DNA from: Neobacillus muris
Lineage (GTDB): Bacteria; Bacillota; Bacilli; Bacillales; Cytobacillaceae
Direction: 5' to 3'
DNA length: 64,000 nt
NCBI RefSeq assembly: GCF_943193175.1
Contig: NZ_CALPDF010000004.1
Location: forward strand, 62,001-126,000
Shown: piece by piece, positions 51,763-60,635 of the stretch
Layout of the letters: each line of letters begins with the position of its first letter
Position numbering within the stretch: the first letter of the stretch is position 1
The notes under the pieces: generated by a model
Database searches by the model: none
What the model saw: only the letters and a program-made list of their open reading frames with translations
Told to the model about the DNA's origin: nothing
Made by a program: the position numbers and the translations under genes

Positions 51763-52563
51763 TTATGGCCTTTGATCCACTCTATTAGGATCATGAGGCT
51801 CTATATAATTGTCAGCCTCTTCCACGTATGGATCATGTTCAAAAGCGGGCAAGTCACCGAAACTGGTCATAATCCCTTCTTCATCAAGCGCCTCTTCATA
51901 CCGTTCATGCTGCGGATTCGGATAAACAGTAATATTTTTTCCATACATATCATTTCCGACGAAATTTTCATAGTCCTCCACATAGCCTTCGCTTTCTTCC
52001 GCTTCAGTAGAAACATCGTTATAATGGTCTTTCGTATAAAAGAAGTCGGATGGAGATTCACTTGTGCCCCACTGGGAGACGACTTGCCAGGCATCCTCGG
52101 CATCAAAGGCGACATTTTCATCCTGTTCATCCATGTCAAATTTGCCAAATGGCGGCATCAACACGCCCTCTTCCAGCGGCCGTTCACGGGAAATCACTTG
52201 ATCCGGGCTATGCTCGATACAATGAGTTGTGTTTGGAATGGCCTGCAGCCGTTCTAACGGAATCTCTTTCCCGCAAACCTCACATTTCCCATATGTGCCC
52301 TTTTCCATTGCCGCCAAGGCACGGTCCACATTTTTCAGCTCCAGTTCATAATGTTCCTTTAAGGCAATGTCTTTTTCCCTTTCATACAGCTCTGTTGCAT
52401 CGTCAGCTGGGTGATTATCGTAACTGGATAATTCACCTGTTGATTCATGGGAATGCCCCCGTTCAAGACCGAAATAATCATTTTGGTCAAGCCTCGCCTC
52501 TATATCACTTTTTTCCTGCAATAATTGTATCCGCAAATCGGCCAATTGCTCAGTTGTTAACAT
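51763..52563 (-). CDS. yteA: TraR/DksA-type zinc finger protein, YteA family
   Basis: 266 aa from the ATG at 52563 (AAAGGGG upstream). An N-terminal helical hairpin (about residues 1-85, with ALKEHYELELKNVDRALAAM) leads to a C4 zinc finger: CEVCGKEIPLERLQAIPNTT plus a later Cys/His in THCIEH. The C-terminal half is very acidic and rich in aromatic residues, with EESEGYVEDYENFVGNDMYG, and is specific to YteA-type proteins of Bacilli. Members are annotated as sporulation-linked but the mechanism is not known. By analogy with DksA an action on RNA polymerase is possible. Confidence 0.88.
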   Translation of the reverse strand: MLTTEQLADLRIQLLQEKSDIEARLDQNDYFGLERGHSHESTGELSSYDNHPADDATELYEREKDIALKEHYELELKNVDRALAAMEKGTYGKCEVCGKEIPLERLQAIPNTTHCIEHSPDQVISRERPLEEGVLMPPFGKFDMDEQDENVAFDAEDAWQVVSQWGTSESPSDFFYTKDHYNDVSTEAEESEGYVEDYENFVGNDMYGKNITVYPNPQHERYEEALDEEGIMTSFGDLPAFEHDPYVEEADNYIEPHDPNRVDQRP

Positions 52564-52804
52564 TTTGCATACCCCTTTCATTTAGAAAAGCGCGGTTTGT
52601 CATCTTTAGGCTGATTTTTTATATAGTTCTTTTATATTGTCATTGTTTTTACGGATGAATATGTAATAAAGTGATATTTCAAAAAGTGGGAAGTTTTTCC
52701 CGTAACATGAAATAAAATCCCAATATTCACCTTTTCCATTCTGAATAAGTTTAGATTGTCCGTGTATCTTAAAAATGAACACAGAAGGAAATGAGGAGAT
52801 ATCG

Positions 52805-52966
52805 ATGGTAAATGAAAACTTTGATAAATTCAGGCAAGTTCAGAGCAAGCATCAGTCAACGTATTTAGGAACTGGCCGCAAGCAGCAGCCCGGCTTGAAT
52901 GATAGAGACTATAATAACCAAAGCAACACCGACAAATCAATCGGTGCTGCCGGAAGAGACCTGTAG
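52805..52966 (+). CDS. Small hydrophilic protein (53 aa) of unknown function
   Basis: 53 aa from the ATG at 52805, which follows TGAGGAG; an earlier in-frame ATG at 52775 lacks a site. The sequence MVNENFDKFRQVQSKHQSTY, then GTGRKQQPGLNDRDYNNQSN, is rich in Gln, Asn and Lys and almost without hydrophobic residues, as in many small spore-associated proteins. The family is not recognised. It ends 67 bases before the amino acid permease gene and may have its own promoter. Confidence 0.6.
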   Translation: MVNENFDKFRQVQSKHQSTYLGTGRKQQPGLNDRDYNNQSNTDKSIGAAGRDL

Positions 52967-53033
52967 TGGAACAAGGGTTGGGGTGCGCCTCAACCTTTTT
53001 TAACGACAAAGCTACTCAAAAAGGAGAATGTTG

Positions 53034-54398
53034 ATGGGTCACTCAAAGACAGGGGCACAGGAGGGTCAATTAAAGTGGTGGCAGCTTTCTTTATTTGGTG
53101 TAGGCTGCACAATTGGCACCGGCTTTTTCCTTGGCTCCAGTTTAGCAATTAAGATGGCAGGGCCATCCATTTTGATTGGTTATATGATTGCTGCGCTTGG
53201 CACCTATTTTGTTTTCGATGCCCTTTCCAAAATGACAGCCAAGGAGCCTCTTGAGGGCGGTTTTCGTTCCTATGCCAAAAAAGCTTATGGAAAATGGGCA
53301 GGTTTCAGCAGCGGCTGGGTTTATTGGTGCTCCGAAGTGCTGATTATGGGAAGCCAAATGACAGCCCTTTCGATTTTTTCGCAGTTTTGGTTTCCAAAAG
53401 TGCCTCTTTGGCTATTTGCTGCGGGCTACGCGATCCTTGGGCTGGGAATCATTTTGATTGGTGTTGGCGTTCTAAATAAAATCGAAAATATTTTAGCTGT
53501 ATTAAAAATATCGGCTATTCTGATGTTCATCGTGCTGGCCTTTCTTGCCATTTTTGGCGTGATTGATGGGGATCGCCCGATTCAATATCCGGATGAAACG
53601 CGGGACTTTTTCCCTGGGGGATTTACCGGGTTGTGGTCAGCTGTCCTATTTGCCTTTTATGCATTTGGCGGAATCGAAATTCTTGGATTAATGGCCAAAA
53701 ATTTAAAAAACCCCAAGGAAGCACCGAAAGCAGGGAAGGTTATGCTGTTTTCCCTGATGATCATCTATGCCCTCTCGATTGGCCTGGCTGTGATGATGGT
53801 GCCCTGGGATCAATTCAATACGAAGAAAAGCCCGTTTGTGATTGCCTTAGATGCCTATCATCTTGCCTTCGTACCTCATTTTTTTAATGCTGCCTTAATT
53901 ATTGCCGGATTTTCGACGATGACTGCCTCACTGTATGGGGTGACAAGCGTTCTTGTTACCCTGGCAAAAGAAGGAGATGCCCCGGCCAGCTTTGCAAAGG
54001 AGGGAAAGTTAAAGGTTCCGCTGCCAACTTTGCTGATTACCGTAGCAGGCATTACCTTCTCAGTGCTGGCAGCACTGTTGATGCCCAATCGGATATATGA
54101 ATATATTACAACCGCTGCAGGTCTCATGCTGCTTTATAATTGGGTATTTATCCTGGCATCATCGAAAAAGCTTTTGGAACTAAAAGCTAAGGACAAAATC
54201 AAATATACCCTAGGTGCAGCCTTTATTTTTACAGCTGTGGCCGGCACCCTGTTCCACGCCACAAGCCGGCCAGGATTCTTCATTAGCCTGGCATTTGTCG
54301 CAATCATCGCACTCATCACCCTGCTAATGAACATAAAATGGAAAAAAACAGAAAAACAAAAAAGAAAAAGCATCCTTAAGCCATGGCCAACAGCATAG
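53034..54398 (+). CDS. Amino acid permease (APC superfamily)
   Basis: 454 aa from the ATG at 53034 with AAGGAG 7 bases upstream. About twelve membrane segments. The substrate-binding loop of segment 1 is visible in SLFGVGCTIGTGFFLGSSLA, with the conserved GxG; EPLEGGFRSYAKKAYGKWAG follows segment 2, and FYAFGGIEILGLMAKNLKNP is the segment 6 signature with the conserved glutamate. It probably imports a neutral or branched amino acid by cation symport, like YbxG/YdgF-type proteins. Substrate is unknown. Its stop codon overlaps an inverted repeat element. Confidence 0.9.
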   Translation: MGHSKTGAQEGQLKWWQLSLFGVGCTIGTGFFLGSSLAIKMAGPSILIGYMIAALGTYFVFDALSKMTAKEPLEGGFRSYAKKAYGKWAGFSSGWVYWCSEVLIMGSQMTALSIFSQFWFPKVPLWLFAAGYAILGLGIILIGVGVLNKIENILAVLKISAILMFIVLAFLAIFGVIDGDRPIQYPDETRDFFPGGFTGLWSAVLFAFYAFGGIEILGLMAKNLKNPKEAPKAGKVMLFSLMIIYALSIGLAVMMVPWDQFNTKKSPFVIALDAYHLAFVPHFFNAALIIAGFSTMTASLYGVTSVLVTLAKEGDAPASFAKEGKLKVPLPTLLITVAGITFSVLAALLMPNRIYEYITTAAGLMLLYNWVFILASSKKLLELKAKDKIKYTLGAAFIFTAVAGTLFHATSRPGFFISLAFVAIIALITLLMNIKWKKTEKQKRKSILKPWPTA

Positions 54399-54449
54399 GG
54401 GACAGTCCCCCGGCACTTTACAGCATTAACGGAGTGGGGGACTGTCCCC
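54398..54449. repeat. Inverted repeat element of the GGGGACAGTCCCC type
   Basis: Two 14-base arms, GGGGACAGTCCCCC (54398-54411) and GGGGGACTGTCCCC (54436-54449), are perfect reverse complements around a 24-base spacer. Each arm is itself almost palindromic. It sits between the converging permease and enoyl-CoA hydratase genes and could act as a terminator, although there is no T tract. I recall similar GGGACTGTCCCC motifs scattered in Bacillaceae genomes, so a dispersed repeat is likely. Confidence 0.65.
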
Positions 54450-54453
54450 ATGT

Positions 54454-55230
54454 TTAAACGCCTTTGAAGTTAGGCGGGCGTTTTTCTTTGAAGGCTTTTA
54501 GGGCTTCGGTTCGGTCTTTTGTTGGAATGATGACTTCGTATGCTTTTGTTTCAATGGCAAGTGCTGTTTTGATGTCCACATTGGCGCCATGGTTGATGGC
54601 GTATTTGGCTTGGATCACAGCAAGGGGGGCATTCCGGGTAATTTCTTGTGCCAGTTCGATGGCAGCGTTCATCAATTCCTTCCGTTCCACCACTTTATTG
54701 AAGATTCCCAGTTCATATGCTTGAAAAGCGTCTATTTTTCTAGCAGTGAGGATTAATTCTTTCGCCTTAGAGGTGCCAATTAACCGAGTTAGCCGCTGTG
54801 TCCCCCCGGCTCCCGGGATAATTCCCCAGCTTACCTCCGTCAAGCCTACTACCGCTTCCTTTACGGCGATACGAAAGTCACAAACAAGAGCAAGCTCCAA
54901 TCCGCCTCCAAGGGCATAACCATTGATGGCCGCAATCGTTGGCTGCGGCAGTTCTTCAATCAAAGTAAAAACATCCCGGATCATCCTGACATTTTTGAGG
55001 ACTCCTTTTTCGTCTAAAGTGCTGCGTTCCTTTAAATCAGCACCTGCACTAAATGCTTTCTCACCCGCTCCAGTAATAATAACAGCCCGTACCTCTTTAT
55101 CTAATTTCAGCCCTTCTACAATCTCTTTCAGCTGGCCCAAGCTGTCCGAATCAAAACAATTTAGTTGATTGGGACGGTTAATCGTAATAATGGCCAATGA
55201 ATCATCAATGATCAACTGTACTTTACTCAA
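54454..55230 (-). CDS. Enoyl-CoA hydratase/isomerase family protein
   Basis: 258 aa from the TTG at 55230, which follows GAGGAGGG. A crotonase-fold protein: AIITINRPNQLNCFDSDSLG, the first oxyanion-hole region in KAFSAGADLKERS, the second in GYALGGGLELALVCDFRIA, and catalytic glutamates around GLTEVSWGIIPGAGGTQRL. It hydrates 2-enoyl-CoA in fatty acid or branched-chain amino acid breakdown. The substrate range of the crotonase family is wide, and methylglutaconyl-CoA hydratase (YngF-like) is an alternative. It stands alone with no pathway partner nearby. Confidence 0.9.
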   Translation of the reverse strand: MSKVQLIIDDSLAIITINRPNQLNCFDSDSLGQLKEIVEGLKLDKEVRAVIITGAGEKAFSAGADLKERSTLDEKGVLKNVRMIRDVFTLIEELPQPTIAAINGYALGGGLELALVCDFRIAVKEAVVGLTEVSWGIIPGAGGTQRLTRLIGTSKAKELILTARKIDAFQAYELGIFNKVVERKELMNAAIELAQEITRNAPLAVIQAKYAINHGANVDIKTALAIETKAYEVIIPTKDRTEALKAFKEKRPPNFKGV

Positions 55231-55320
55231 ACTATTCCCTCCTCGTATTCTAGGAAACTTCAAGGATAAAAATGATTCGCAAGACAATGGTATTTTCTTA
55301 CATATTAATAGGAGCGTTTT

Positions 55321-55950
55321 TTACCTGTCAAATAAAAGATTAAAAGCTTGGAAGCCAAAATAGATACCAAACCCGATTAAGGAAAGTCCGGAAAGAAACG
55401 AAATCACCACCAGCAGTTTAGAAGTTAAAAAATTGCGGAAGCTGCTTGCTACACTAGCCATCGTAATGTCCCAAATGAACAGCCCGATAAAAATAGCGCT
55501 GCTGTATAGCACTAATTGACTTGTTTCATAGGTCGCCGCTGTCTTAGCCAGAACAGACCCATAGATTCCCAGCCAAAACAAGATGGTCAGCGGATTGGAG
55601 ATGGACATAAAAAATCCGGTGAAAAAGGATTTTATCAAGGGTTCTTTTCCCCTGGAATGCTCCAAAGATATTTTTCCGGCATTGATCAAAGTCTCCACTC
55701 CTGTATAGATGAGGACGAAAAACCCAAACAGCCAGAGAAAAGTCTGGACCATTTCTGCTTCTAGAAACCTAACGACCCCTATGTAAACCGCAAGCATATA
55801 AATGCCATCAGCCATCACTGCCCCCACTCCAATTAACCATGAATGCATAAAGCCGTTACGAATGCCTCGGTCAATTTGTGCTGCATTAATTGGTCCAATG
55901 GGAGCAGCCAGCGATAGCCCTAACAGGATATAACTTAAAAATACATTCAT
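55321..55950 (-). CDS. LysE/RhtB family amino acid exporter
   Basis: 209 aa with about six predicted membrane segments. The LysE hallmark is at the N-terminus: ILLGLSLAAPIGPINAAQID (the PxGP motif, residues about 17-20), followed by GIRNGFMHSWLIGVGAVMAD. Segment 4 has FFTGFFMSISNPLTILFWLG with the conserved SNP. The family exports amino acids or their derivatives by proton antiport. The substrate is unknown. It stands alone between the enoyl-CoA hydratase gene and the ykoST-like pair. Confidence 0.9.
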   Translation of the reverse strand: MNVFLSYILLGLSLAAPIGPINAAQIDRGIRNGFMHSWLIGVGAVMADGIYMLAVYIGVVRFLEAEMVQTFLWLFGFFVLIYTGVETLINAGKISLEHSRGKEPLIKSFFTGFFMSISNPLTILFWLGIYGSVLAKTAATYETSQLVLYSSAIFIGLFIWDITMASVASSFRNFLTSKLLVVISFLSGLSLIGFGIYFGFQAFNLLFDR

Positions 55951-56021
55951 TTTCCTCTACTCCTCCCCTAAAAGCCTGTCTACCCATATTTATTCAGGCA
56001 GGGAGGGTTGTACGACAAAAA

Positions 56022-56057
56022 AATAAACAGGCTGACCTGGAAATCAGCCTGTTTATT
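56022..56057 (-). terminator. Terminator of the ykoST-like pair
   Basis: AATAAACAGGCTGA and TCAGCCTGTTTATT pair perfectly around an 8-base loop. An A-tract on the left gives a U-tract on the minus-strand transcript. It lies 17 bases after the ykoT-like stop codon. Confidence 0.9.
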
Positions 56058-56074
56058 AAAACCGAATCGAAGAA

Positions 56075-57115
56075 TTATTGATTCGTTTCAGAAACTTTAT
56101 GGTGATCAATTTGGTAGATTTCATCCTCTCCCATTGAATTTAATAAATGCCGCCTCGGCATTGGAAGATTTAATGTATCGATGTCGATGATATATTTAGG
56201 CCGCTGCTTGGCCTCCTTATAAATTTTGCCGATATATTCGCCGATCACCCCAATGGCAATTAATTGCAGACCTCCGATTAGCCATATTGAGATAATTAAG
56301 GACGTCCACCCCGTTTGGGTTGCTCCAAGAAACTTTAATGTGACAAAATAACTTCCGAATAGCAGGCTGGCCATGAAAGAGACCAATCCTATGACTAACA
56401 CAAACCGGATCGGTGAAATCGAGAAAGACGTAATCCCGTCAAAGGCAAACGCAAGCATTTTCTTCAGCGGGTATTTTGTTTCACCAGCTTGTCTTTCCAA
56501 GCGGTCATAATAAACGATATCCGAACGGAAACCAAGTAATGGAACAATTCCTCTTAAAAATAAATTGACCTCCTTAAATCGTGCCAGTTCTTGCAATGCC
56601 CTTTTACTCATGAGACGGAAATCTGCATGGTTGTATACAAGGTCGACTCCTAACTTCTGCATCAATTGATAAAAGCCTTGAGCCGTGCTTCGTTTAAAGA
56701 ATGTATCAGTCTCACGGCTTTTTCGGACACCATATACAATGTCACAGCCTTCCTGGAATTTTATGATAAAATCCCGGATGACGCAAATATCGTCCTGAAG
56801 GTCTGCATCAATTGAAATAGCACAGTCCGAAACATCCTTCGCTGCCATTAGTCCTGCAATCAAAGCGTTTTGGTGCCCCACATTTCGTGCTAATTTCAAC
56901 CCGCGAACGATTGGGCTGTGTAACCCTTCCTTGTAAATCAAATTCCAGGTTTGGTCCTTGCTTCCGTCATCCACAAACAAGATTTTGCTTCTATCAGAAA
57001 TCAGCCCTTCCTTCATCATTTCTCCCAGCAGCTGGCTAAGCTGGGCAAATGTTTCCGGCAATATGGCTTCCTCATTATAGCAGGGTACTACAATCGTAAG
57101 AATTGGTTCGATCAT
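56075..57115 (-). CDS. ykoT: Polyprenyl-phosphate GT2 glycosyltransferase, YkoT-like
   Basis: 346 aa. The GT-A domain starts LTIVVPCYNEEAILPETFAQ, with LFVDDGSKDQTWNLI, ARNVGHQNALIAGLMAAKDV and the metal site AISIDADLQDDI (about 101-112). Two C-terminal membrane segments (FVLVIGLVSFMASLLFGSYF and LIISIWLIGGLQLIAIGVIG) follow. This is the GtrB/DPM1 layout, which makes undecaprenyl-phosphate-linked sugars for transfer outside the membrane. Its partner is the large membrane protein 21 bases upstream, as in ykoS-ykoT of B. subtilis. The sugar is not known. Confidence 0.88.
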   Translation of the reverse strand: MIEPILTIVVPCYNEEAILPETFAQLSQLLGEMMKEGLISDRSKILFVDDGSKDQTWNLIYKEGLHSPIVRGLKLARNVGHQNALIAGLMAAKDVSDCAISIDADLQDDICVIRDFIIKFQEGCDIVYGVRKSRETDTFFKRSTAQGFYQLMQKLGVDLVYNHADFRLMSKRALQELARFKEVNLFLRGIVPLLGFRSDIVYYDRLERQAGETKYPLKKMLAFAFDGITSFSISPIRFVLVIGLVSFMASLLFGSYFVTLKFLGATQTGWTSLIISIWLIGGLQLIAIGVIGEYIGKIYKEAKQRPKYIIDIDTLNLPMPRRHLLNSMGEDEIYQIDHHKVSETNQ

Positions 57116-57136
57116 CTGCGTCTTTACCCCCGGTAT

Positions 57137-58810
57137 CTAAAATGTCCTGTATAAGTAAATTTTCCAAGCTGAAGCTTTCGAATTAAACACCCTTTCCAGC
57201 TTCAATTGGTTCTGCTCCGCATTATCAATGGGCAATGCAGAAAAGATGTAACGGCCGCCCATTTCCTTAAAAACTCCAGTATTGAGTTCCAGGTTTTTCA
57301 AATGCCGTTTTGAATCTTTTTTAATCATGTACCGTTTACCGAGCTGGGCAGTAAACAAATAACAGCGCCCACCCCATTTATCAAAATATTTACGGATTGT
57401 GCTATTTTTCTCCAGCTCTTTTTCAATGATTTTTCTAAACTGATGTTTATAGCTCAGCGGATAAAAATTATTATAGGTATCAAGCGTATAAAACCCATTA
57501 TATTGGGCAATCGCCGGATGAATCCCAATGCTGGCGACCCGGTAATTCTCTGGCGGCTGCCCAATATATGCCTTAATATCATGAAATAGCTCTTCGGCAT
57601 AGAATTCTTTGACCGTTGGTTTATCCCGGTAAATGATTTCATCGTTAAATAAACAAAGAAGCAAAATCTGCAGGGCTGCCAGCCATTTCGCTGTTTGAGA
57701 CCAACTGAATCCCTGCAGCGAAATTATCTTTAAGGCAAGAGCAAAACTCGCATAAATTACCATAGGCCTCAAAAAATGATAGCGGGCAAAGTTAAAGGTA
57801 TTCATAAAATGGAATTTTTCCGTTAACGGCTGCCAGCCTTTGTAAAACCAAAACGCATACCACAACGACAAAAGAAAATTCAGCACGAAGAGGAACACGA
57901 AGGTTCGTTCCTGCCGCCATAATTTTTTGGAATATACAAAGTAGAGGGCCAGAAACGCTGCTGGAACAATAATAAATGTATGGACCGTCATGACATGCGT
58001 GTGGCCAAGAAAGTAATTTTTGAAGGTCAGCCGTACCGAATGCCAGAAAGACAGCTGGGCGTGAAAATATTCATCCCGGCTGTTGGGCTCTCCCTTGACG
58101 AAAAAGGAGTAAACCAGCCGATACTCGACTAGCATAAAAACAAAGGCCATATACATAATGGAAAATAAGAACCGGTAATTCCAGCCCTTTCGCCTCACTG
58201 CATCTGTTAGCCACAAGATTCCCATTGCAGATAGGAAAAAGAAAAATCCCAATACAATACTGGCATAGAACGGAAGGAAGGTCAGAACCGCATAATTTTT
58301 TAACGACTCCTCCCCCTTGCGTATGTTTAAGAATGCCCAAAGGGCGAGAGGCATCCCCAATGTGCTCAGCATTCCAGACGGCCAGAACGGGGTTAAGGCA
58401 AAAGCAAGGGAAGCAGCAATATTAAGGGAAATCCACTTTTCTCCTGAAAGAAAATGCTTTCTTAATAAGAGATACATGCCGAAAAATGCAACCACTCTGG
58501 TTAACGCCTGGTTAATCCCGTAGGCAACCATAGTCGGAAACAAGGAAAACAGCCAGACGATGATACTATATTCCGTTCCAAATGCATTCCTCGGGAGGTA
58601 CCCGTTGATGATTTGCGGGATTACCCCTGAAATACCTCCAAACATCTGGCCGCTGTGTGATAGCACTTTGTACCATGCCAAATTGGAATCTAAATTGTCA
58701 TGGACCCTGATATGGGCATTTTCCTGCAGGATAAACAATGGCAATAAGTAGATTGCCAGAACGAGCAGGGCAAAAAGGACATATCTTTTCTCTTTCTTTG
58801 ATACCATCAT
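57137..58810 (-). CDS. ykoS: Polytopic membrane protein, YkoS-like (DUF6044 type)
   Basis: 557 aa from the ATG at 58810 (GAGGTG upstream; a GTG one codon earlier is open). About eleven predicted membrane segments follow an opening RYVLFALLVLAIYLLPLFIL. The first outer loop has HIRVHDNLDSNLAWYKVLSH with acidic residues, as in GT-C glycosyltransferases. A C-terminal soluble region (ENYRVASIGIHPAIAQYNGF, TYNNFYPLSYKHQFRKII) follows. Together with the YkoT-like enzyme it would be the acceptor-side transferase that uses the polyprenyl-phosphate sugar. This role is inferred from architecture and pairing; the target glycopolymer is unknown. Confidence 0.8.
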   Translation of the reverse strand: MMVSKKEKRYVLFALLVLAIYLLPLFILQENAHIRVHDNLDSNLAWYKVLSHSGQMFGGISGVIPQIINGYLPRNAFGTEYSIIVWLFSLFPTMVAYGINQALTRVVAFFGMYLLLRKHFLSGEKWISLNIAASLAFALTPFWPSGMLSTLGMPLALWAFLNIRKGEESLKNYAVLTFLPFYASIVLGFFFFLSAMGILWLTDAVRRKGWNYRFLFSIMYMAFVFMLVEYRLVYSFFVKGEPNSRDEYFHAQLSFWHSVRLTFKNYFLGHTHVMTVHTFIIVPAAFLALYFVYSKKLWRQERTFVFLFVLNFLLSLWYAFWFYKGWQPLTEKFHFMNTFNFARYHFLRPMVIYASFALALKIISLQGFSWSQTAKWLAALQILLLCLFNDEIIYRDKPTVKEFYAEELFHDIKAYIGQPPENYRVASIGIHPAIAQYNGFYTLDTYNNFYPLSYKHQFRKIIEKELEKNSTIRKYFDKWGGRCYLFTAQLGKRYMIKKDSKRHLKNLELNTGVFKEMGGRYIFSALPIDNAEQNQLKLERVFNSKASAWKIYLYRTF

Positions 58811-58990
58811 CACTTATCTGCACCTCAAAAATGGCAATTAATGGGCTTATCCCCTCTTAAAGTCTGCATTAACACAAAAGTTTATTCCTTTTCCATATTT
58901 AATTGTTTTTCAAGAATGATAAGAACCCATTATTAGATGATAATTTTTCGTAAATAATAAGATGTGCGAATCGAAAAAGAGGTGAAAAGG

Positions 58991-59977
58991 ATGCCCAACC
59001 GAATGTTTATCAGCTTTCTGCGAATGCCGCTGCTTGTACGAATTTTGTTCATTGCCTTGCTGGTGTTCTTTACATTTGGTGTCTCCATCCATCTTTTGGA
59101 GCCGGACACCTTTCCATCGGTCTTTGACGGCATTTGGTGGGCCATTATAACGGCTTCAACAGTAGGGTACGGTGATTATGTCCCACATTCCCTTTTGGGG
59201 AGAATTACCGCGTTAATTTTAATTTTATTGGGGGTGGGATTTGTCTCTTCCTATTTTGGAACGCTGGCTGCCGCAGCGGTAACAAAGCAGGATGCCTTTT
59301 TGGAGGGTAAAATCGCCTTTAAAGGGACAGGCCATATTATTATCATCGGGTGGAACGAAAGATCAAAAGAAATCATCCACAAGTTAGTCCAGATGAAGCA
59401 GTCAAAAATGATTGTCTTAATTGACGAAACCTTGGAGGAAAACCCAGTGCAGTCCCGGTATCTCCATTTTATTAAGGGAAAGGCCCATGTCGATGAGACG
59501 ATTATAAAAAGTGATATTCAACATGCGGAGAAAGTGCTGATTACAGCCGACAGGGGACATGATGAACTACAGGCAGACATGAACAGTATCCTAACATTGC
59601 TGACAATCAAAGGGCTCTGTCCGGAGGTAAAATGCATCGTAGAAATTTTGACGGCAGAACAAGCCATAAACGCAAAACGGGCAGGTGCAGATGAAGTGAT
59701 CCAATCCAATAAGCTTACCAGCATTGTGATGATGAACAGCATTCATGCTAATGAAGATGGACTTTTATCGACCATTGTTCACCTGCTGCAGGAAAATCGA
59801 TTATCTACCTTTATTGCCTCCAATTCCGATATTGGAAAAACCTATCAAGAGCTTAGCCAAAATAAAGCCAATCACGGGTGCCTTTTGATTGGCATAAAAA
59901 GAGGAGAGGAAACGCTGCTGAACCCTCCCCGTTCCATACAAATTAAGGAAAACGACCTGCTATTGGCCTTGCAGTAA
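58991..59977 (+). CDS. yugO: Potassium channel with RCK domain, YugO-like
   Basis: 328 aa from the ATG at 58991, which follows AGAGGTG. Two membrane helices flank the selectivity filter TASTVGYGDYVPHS (TVGYGD, about residues 49-54). A cytoplasmic RCK/TrkA-N Rossmann domain (GHIIIIGWNERSKEIIHKLV) and a C-terminal RCK-C-like tail (IQIKENDLLLAL) follow. It resembles MthK and B. subtilis YugO, the channel behind potassium signalling in biofilms. Its gene order with yugN and pgi is the same as in B. subtilis. It ends one base before the converging yugN stop. Confidence 0.93.
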   Translation: MPNRMFISFLRMPLLVRILFIALLVFFTFGVSIHLLEPDTFPSVFDGIWWAIITASTVGYGDYVPHSLLGRITALILILLGVGFVSSYFGTLAAAAVTKQDAFLEGKIAFKGTGHIIIIGWNERSKEIIHKLVQMKQSKMIVLIDETLEENPVQSRYLHFIKGKAHVDETIIKSDIQHAEKVLITADRGHDELQADMNSILTLLTIKGLCPEVKCIVEILTAEQAINAKRAGADEVIQSNKLTSIVMMNSIHANEDGLLSTIVHLLQENRLSTFIASNSDIGKTYQELSQNKANHGCLLIGIKRGEETLLNPPRSIQIKENDLLLALQ

Positions 59978-59978
59978 A

Positions 59979-60386
59979 TTAATCTGGAAGCAGCAATGAT
60001 TCCAATTTTGAGACAAGTGCTTTCCCATCCTCAACACATTGGCTTGGAATGCTGTCATCCTTATCCACCGGCTCTTGAAATTGATTAAACGAAGCAGAAA
60101 AGTTCCCCGCCTCACCTTGTACATCCACCCCTGCTTCATATTGGTGTGAAAGCAAGAACGGTCTCCCCAGCTTCACGGTACAATTGCTGGCATCTAACTG
60201 GCTGTCAACTGCTGTAAACGGCAGTCTAAGGAACTGATAGCCCTGTTCATCATTCAGTTTGTAGTCAAAACAGCCATGATCATAATCCCAATTCCCGCCA
60301 ATCGAATATCCGATTGGTTTTAATTTTTGCTCCAGATCATACAAATCAAACTGCTTTCCCTCAACTTTTGATGGCAATTCAATCAT
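59979..60386 (-). CDS. yugN: YugN-like family protein
   Basis: 135 aa from the last of three consecutive ATG codons; AGGGGG is best spaced for this one. The protein starts MIELPSKVEGKQFDLYDLEQ and contains GYSIGGNWDYDHGCFDYKLN, LRLPFTAVDSQLDA, LGRPFLLSHQYEAG and ASFNQFQEPVDKD. It matches the YugN-like family (PF08868) of Bacilli, for which no function is known. It is soluble. The position between yugO and pgi is conserved, which supports the name. Confidence 0.88.
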   Translation of the reverse strand: MIELPSKVEGKQFDLYDLEQKLKPIGYSIGGNWDYDHGCFDYKLNDEQGYQFLRLPFTAVDSQLDASNCTVKLGRPFLLSHQYEAGVDVQGEAGNFSASFNQFQEPVDKDDSIPSQCVEDGKALVSKLESLLLPD

Positions 60387-60555
60387 CATCATTCCCCCTT
60401 TTATCCATTCCCTGTTAGTTTCTCCAATGAGGCAAATTCCATTAAAAAAGAGGCTGGCCAAAAAGCAAAGGGGTCAGAACACTTTATGGACAACCCCAAA
60501 ATTCATTTTTTCTCCTGATTTCGGTCACGTAGAAGCTGCCCCCCCCAAAAAAACA

Positions 60556-60605
60556 AAAGCAGGCGGAGAAAAAAGACTGTTTTTTCTCCACCTGCTTTAT
60601 TTTTT
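60556..60605 (-). terminator. Terminator after pgi
   Basis: AAAGCAGG-C-GGAGAAAAAA and TTTTTTCTCC-A-CCTGCTTT form a long hairpin with a small loop. On the minus strand it is followed by TGTTTTTTT. It lies 30 bases after the pgi stop codon. Confidence 0.9.
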
Positions 60606-60635
60606 AGGACTTACTAGTCAGTCCCTTTAATCACA

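Noticed and set aside
51772..52658. Two long plus-strand frames (161 and 202 codons) opposite yteA
   Set aside because: They are antisense to a well-supported zinc-finger gene, have no convincing ribosome site, and are low-complexity translations.
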